This document shows positions 7,771-9,927 of a stretch of 9,927 bases of DNA, one piece after another. Under the pieces are notes generated by a model. That model had not been told where the DNA came from and made no database searches. It saw only the letters and a list, made by a program, of their open reading frames with translations. A program made the position numbers and the translations under genes. Origin of the DNA: Clostridiales bacterium (GTDB lineage: Bacteria; Bacillota; Clostridia; Oscillospirales; Oscillospiraceae); contig JAAYFX010000154.1 of assembly GCA_012728025.1 (NCBI GenBank), positions 1-9,927 on the forward strand. Direction: 5' to 3'. Position 1 is the stretch's first letter. Every line of letters begins with the position of its first letter.

Positions 7771-9203
7771 AGCTTCACGCACCTTTCGCTTATTTTGGTT
7801 TCAAACTTTCTTTTACACGGCCCTGTGGGCACTTCCGTGGGATACTTCCCGTCAAAGCAGGCGGCGCAAAAGCCCAGATTTGCTGGCTTGTCCGCAAGCT
7901 TTCGCACATTATCCACACTGAGGTAACCAAGAGAGTCTGCACCTGCAATCTTTGTTATTTCCTCAAGGCTGTGATTACAGGCTATAAGCTTGTCACGGCT
8001 GTCTATATCCGTTCCGTAATAACAGGGATTTAAGAAGGGGGGAGCCGATATGCGAAGATGAATTTCCTTTGCTCCGGCTTCACGCAAAAGGCCCACCATA
8101 AGAGCGCAGGTAGTGCCCCGAACTATGGAGTCGTCTATTAGGACGACTCTTTTTCCGGCAAAGGTTTCCGCAACGGGATTTAGCTTTATTCTAACCTTAT
8201 CTTCTCTGGATTTCTGACCGGCTGAGATAAATGTTCTGCCAATATAGCGGTTTTTAATAAGCCCAATGCCGTAGGGGATGCCGCTTTGGCGAGAAAAACC
8301 GATGGCGGCGTCTATTCCGCTATCCGGCACACCAACCACAACATCCGCCTGAACGGGATGCTCCAGCGCAAGAAATGCTCCGGCTCGAAGTCTGGCTGCA
8401 TGGACAGAGCAACCTTCTATGACAGAATCGGGTCTGGCAAAATAAATAAACTCAAATACGCACAGGGACATATCTTTTTTCCCGCAATGGTCTTTTATGG
8501 AGCGAGGGCCGTTTTTATCAAAAACTATGATTTCACCAGGGAGAAGGTCACGCACAAGACTTGCGCCGACGGCTGTTAAGGCACAGCTTTCGGAAGCCAC
8601 AACATAGTCTCCCTCGGGAGTTTTACCATAGCAAAGGGGGCGAAAGCCATGCTCATCCCTTGCGGCAATAAGCTTTGTGGGGGACATGATAACAAGGGAA
8701 TAGGCGCCCTTAAGCTTTGTCATGGCCTTATTGACAGCATCTTCAATAGTTGATGTGCCAATGCGCTCCTTGGTTATAATATACGAAATAACCTCGCTGT
8801 CGGTAGTTGTATGGAAAATGCTGCCTTGCATTTCAAGCTCTTCCCGAAGCTGGGTGGAGTTTATAAGGCTGCCATTATGGGCAAGGGCCATCTGACCCTT
8901 TATATGATTAATAACAAGGGGCTGGGCATTAATCCTATCGCCGGTTCCGGCGCTTCCGTAACGGCAATGGCCAATGGCCATGTTCCCCTGTGGAAAACGG
9001 GACATAACAGAGGGGGTAAAAATATCACCTACAAGCCCCGCATCTTTAAAAGAAGTGAAAACCCCATCATCAGATACCACAATCCCGCAACTTTCTTGAC
9101 CTCGGTGCTGGAGAGCAAAAAGACCATAATAAACTGTTGCGGCCACATCACAGGTATTGGGGCTGTATATACCGAAAACGCCGCATTCTTCATGAATAGC
9201 CAT
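7767..9203 (-). CDS. purF: Amidophosphoribosyltransferase, [4Fe-4S] and propeptide type
   Basis: Catalyses the first committed step: PRPP plus glutamine gives phosphoribosylamine. The 478-residue protein has an N-terminal Ntn glutaminase domain with the nucleophile Cys7 in HEECGVFGIY. That requires removal of a six-residue propeptide, MAIHEE. GHCRYGSAG (78-86) and HNGSL (109-113) are the usual glutamine-pocket motifs. The phosphoribosyltransferase domain carries the PRPP loop VVLIDDSIVRGTT (353-365). Four cysteines match the iron-sulfur ligands of Bacillus subtilis PurF: Cys248 (LCVFEFIYFARPDS), Cys394 (NPCYYGTDI), Cys446 and Cys449 (FCAACF). The protein therefore belongs to the oxygen-sensitive cluster-bearing class, unlike E. 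coli PurF. The ATG overlaps the purC stop by one base (TAATG), with GGGGGA about 9 bases upstream, inside the final purC codons. Feedback inhibition by purine nucleotides is expected from the family. Confidence 0.98.
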   Translation of the reverse strand: MAIHEECGVFGIYSPNTCDVAATVYYGLFALQHRGQESCGIVVSDDGVFTSFKDAGLVGDIFTPSVMSRFPQGNMAIGHCRYGSAGTGDRINAQPLVINHIKGQMALAHNGSLINSTQLREELEMQGSIFHTTTDSEVISYIITKERIGTSTIEDAVNKAMTKLKGAYSLVIMSPTKLIAARDEHGFRPLCYGKTPEGDYVVASESCALTAVGASLVRDLLPGEIIVFDKNGPRSIKDHCGKKDMSLCVFEFIYFARPDSVIEGCSVHAARLRAGAFLALEHPVQADVVVGVPDSGIDAAIGFSRQSGIPYGIGLIKNRYIGRTFISAGQKSREDKVRIKLNPVAETFAGKRVVLIDDSIVRGTTCALMVGLLREAGAKEIHLRISAPPFLNPCYYGTDIDSRDKLIACNHSLEEITKIAGADSLGYLSVDNVRKLADKPANLGFCAACFDGKYPTEVPTGPCKRKFETKISERCVKL

Positions 9204-9919
9204 TATTTCGTATCCCCCAAAAGACGCTTCATTACCTCGTTATAGGCATCTTCAACACCGCCCATATCACGGCGGAAGCGGTCTTTATCAAGCTTTTCTC
9301 CGGTGTGAACATCCCAAAGCCTGCAGGTGTCGGGGGAAATTTCGTCAGCAAGAACAATGTTCCCTTCCGGAGTTTTCCCAAACTCCAGCTTAAAATCCAC
9401 AAGAACAAGCTCGTGGGAGAGCATAAACTCGGAAAGAAAAGTGTTTATGGAAAAAGCATATTTTTCGAGGGTGGAGATTTCCTCGGCAGTGGCAAGCTCC
9501 AGAGCCATGGCATGGTAGGAGTTCATAAGAGGGTCACCCAGCTCGTCATTTTTATAGGAAAATTCAACAGTGGGGGATTTAAAACGTATGCCCTCAGAAA
9601 CACCGAAGCGCTTTGCAAAGCTTCCGGCGGAGATATTGCGCACTATCACTTCAAGGGGAATTATAGAAACCTTTTTTACAAGGGTTTCCCGCTCTGAAAG
9701 CTCTTTTACAAAATGGGTGGGTATGCCTTTTTCCTCCAAAAATCTCATAAGGCGGTTAGTAAGGCGGTTGTTTATAGCCCCCTTGCCCAGTATCGTACCT
9801 TTTTTCTCGCCGTTAAAGGCTGTGGCATCGTCTTTGTATGAGACTATGCAAAGGTTTTCATCACTGGTAGCATAGACCTTTTTTGCCTTACCTTCGTAAA
9901 GAAGCTGAGCTTTTTCCAT
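9203..9919 (-). CDS. purC: SAICAR synthetase (phosphoribosylaminoimidazole-succinocarboxamide synthase)
   Basis: Condenses CAIR with aspartate using ATP to give SAICAR (step 7), in the cytoplasm. The 238-residue protein has the length of monofunctional bacterial PurC. It starts with the nucleotide-binding LLYEGKAKKVY (6-16). It also has IIPLEVIVRNISAGS (86-100), LVDFKLEFG (173-181), LADEISPDTCRLWD (190-203) and DKDRFRRDMGG (211-221). The ATG at 9919 lies only 8 bases from the window end, and those bases show no ribosome site, so promoter, leader and any upstream purE are out of view. The C-terminal codons (Leu-Gly-Asp-Thr-Lys, stop) contain the ribosome site of purF. It appears complete, with no missing motif. 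Confidence 0.98.
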   Translation of the reverse strand: MEKAQLLYEGKAKKVYATSDENLCIVSYKDDATAFNGEKKGTILGKGAINNRLTNRLMRFLEEKGIPTHFVKELSERETLVKKVSIIPLEVIVRNISAGSFAKRFGVSEGIRFKSPTVEFSYKNDELGDPLMNSYHAMALELATAEEISTLEKYAFSINTFLSEFMLSHELVLVDFKLEFGKTPEGNIVLADEISPDTCRLWDVHTGEKLDKDRFRRDMGGVEDAYNEVMKRLLGDTK

Positions 9920-9927
9920 AAAAATTC

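Noticed and set aside
8811..9245. Open frame of 144 codons on the plus strand opposite purF and the end of purC
   Set aside because: It lies fully antisense to well-conserved coding sequence, has no recognisable domain, and has no operon context. It is a shadow of purF codon usage.
9305..9697. Plus-strand open frame of 130 codons inside purC
   Set aside because: Antisense to conserved purC motifs, with no supporting context.
9920..9927. Possible purine riboswitch or PurR box upstream of purC
   Set aside because: Only eight bases precede the purC start, so no regulatory leader can be judged.
1..9927. A novel defence, mobile or biosynthetic system hidden in the window
   Set aside because: Every gene belongs to the de novo purine pathway and the coding density leaves no room for another system. 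I saw no repeats, insertion ends or attachment sites.

Overview
The window is one uninterrupted stretch of a de novo purine biosynthesis operon. Every gene lies on the minus strand, so transcription runs from base 9927 towards base 1. In transcription order the genes are purC, purF, purM, purN, a PurO-type IMP cyclohydrolase, a stand-alone AICAR formyltransferase (the PurH C-terminal half only), purD and a large single-chain purL. purL runs off the window at base 1 before its glutaminase domain. No mobile elements, RNA genes, CRISPR arrays or terminators are visible. No stretch of 300 bases lacks a gene; the longest gap between genes is 42 bases.

Organism: several features point to an anaerobic Firmicute of class Clostridia, perhaps an Oscillospirales/Ruminococcaceae-like gut lineage. 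These are strong AGGAGG-type ribosome sites, a [4Fe-4S]-type PurF like that of Bacillus, a PurL with the features of the clostridial (clade II) large form, and the order C-F-M-N-(H)-D-L. Base composition looks mid-range, roughly mid-40s percent GC by eye. The class-level placement is fairly safe; anything finer is a guess.

Pathway logic: PurF makes phosphoribosylamine, PurD makes GAR, PurN formylates it to FGAR, PurL makes FGAM, PurM closes the ring to AIR, and PurC makes SAICAR from CAIR. The formyltransferase turns AICAR into FAICAR, and the PurO-type enzyme closes FAICAR to IMP. The two remaining steps, AIR carboxylation (PurE/PurK) and adenylosuccinate lyase (PurB), are not in the window. 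purE could lie just upstream of purC, beyond base 9927.

Layout: junctions are very tight. purC/purF overlap by 1 base (TAATG), purF/purM by 4 (GTGA, with the start I prefer), purM/purN by 7, and purN/purO by 11. purO and the formyltransferase are separated by 1 base. Only the formyltransferase/purD junction has a real gap (42 bases). purD and purL are separated by 3 bases and lie in the same reading frame. At nearly every junction the Shine-Dalgarno sequence of the next gene is made of the last codons of the previous one, which suggests strong translational coupling.

The most interesting point is the ending of the pathway. The usual bifunctional PurH is replaced by two adjacent genes: an archaeal-type PurO cyclohydrolase and a formyltransferase that resembles the C-terminal half of animal ATIC more than the Bacillus or E. 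coli PurH domain. I do not see a previously undescribed system here; this is a housekeeping operon with an unusual but interpretable set of parts.
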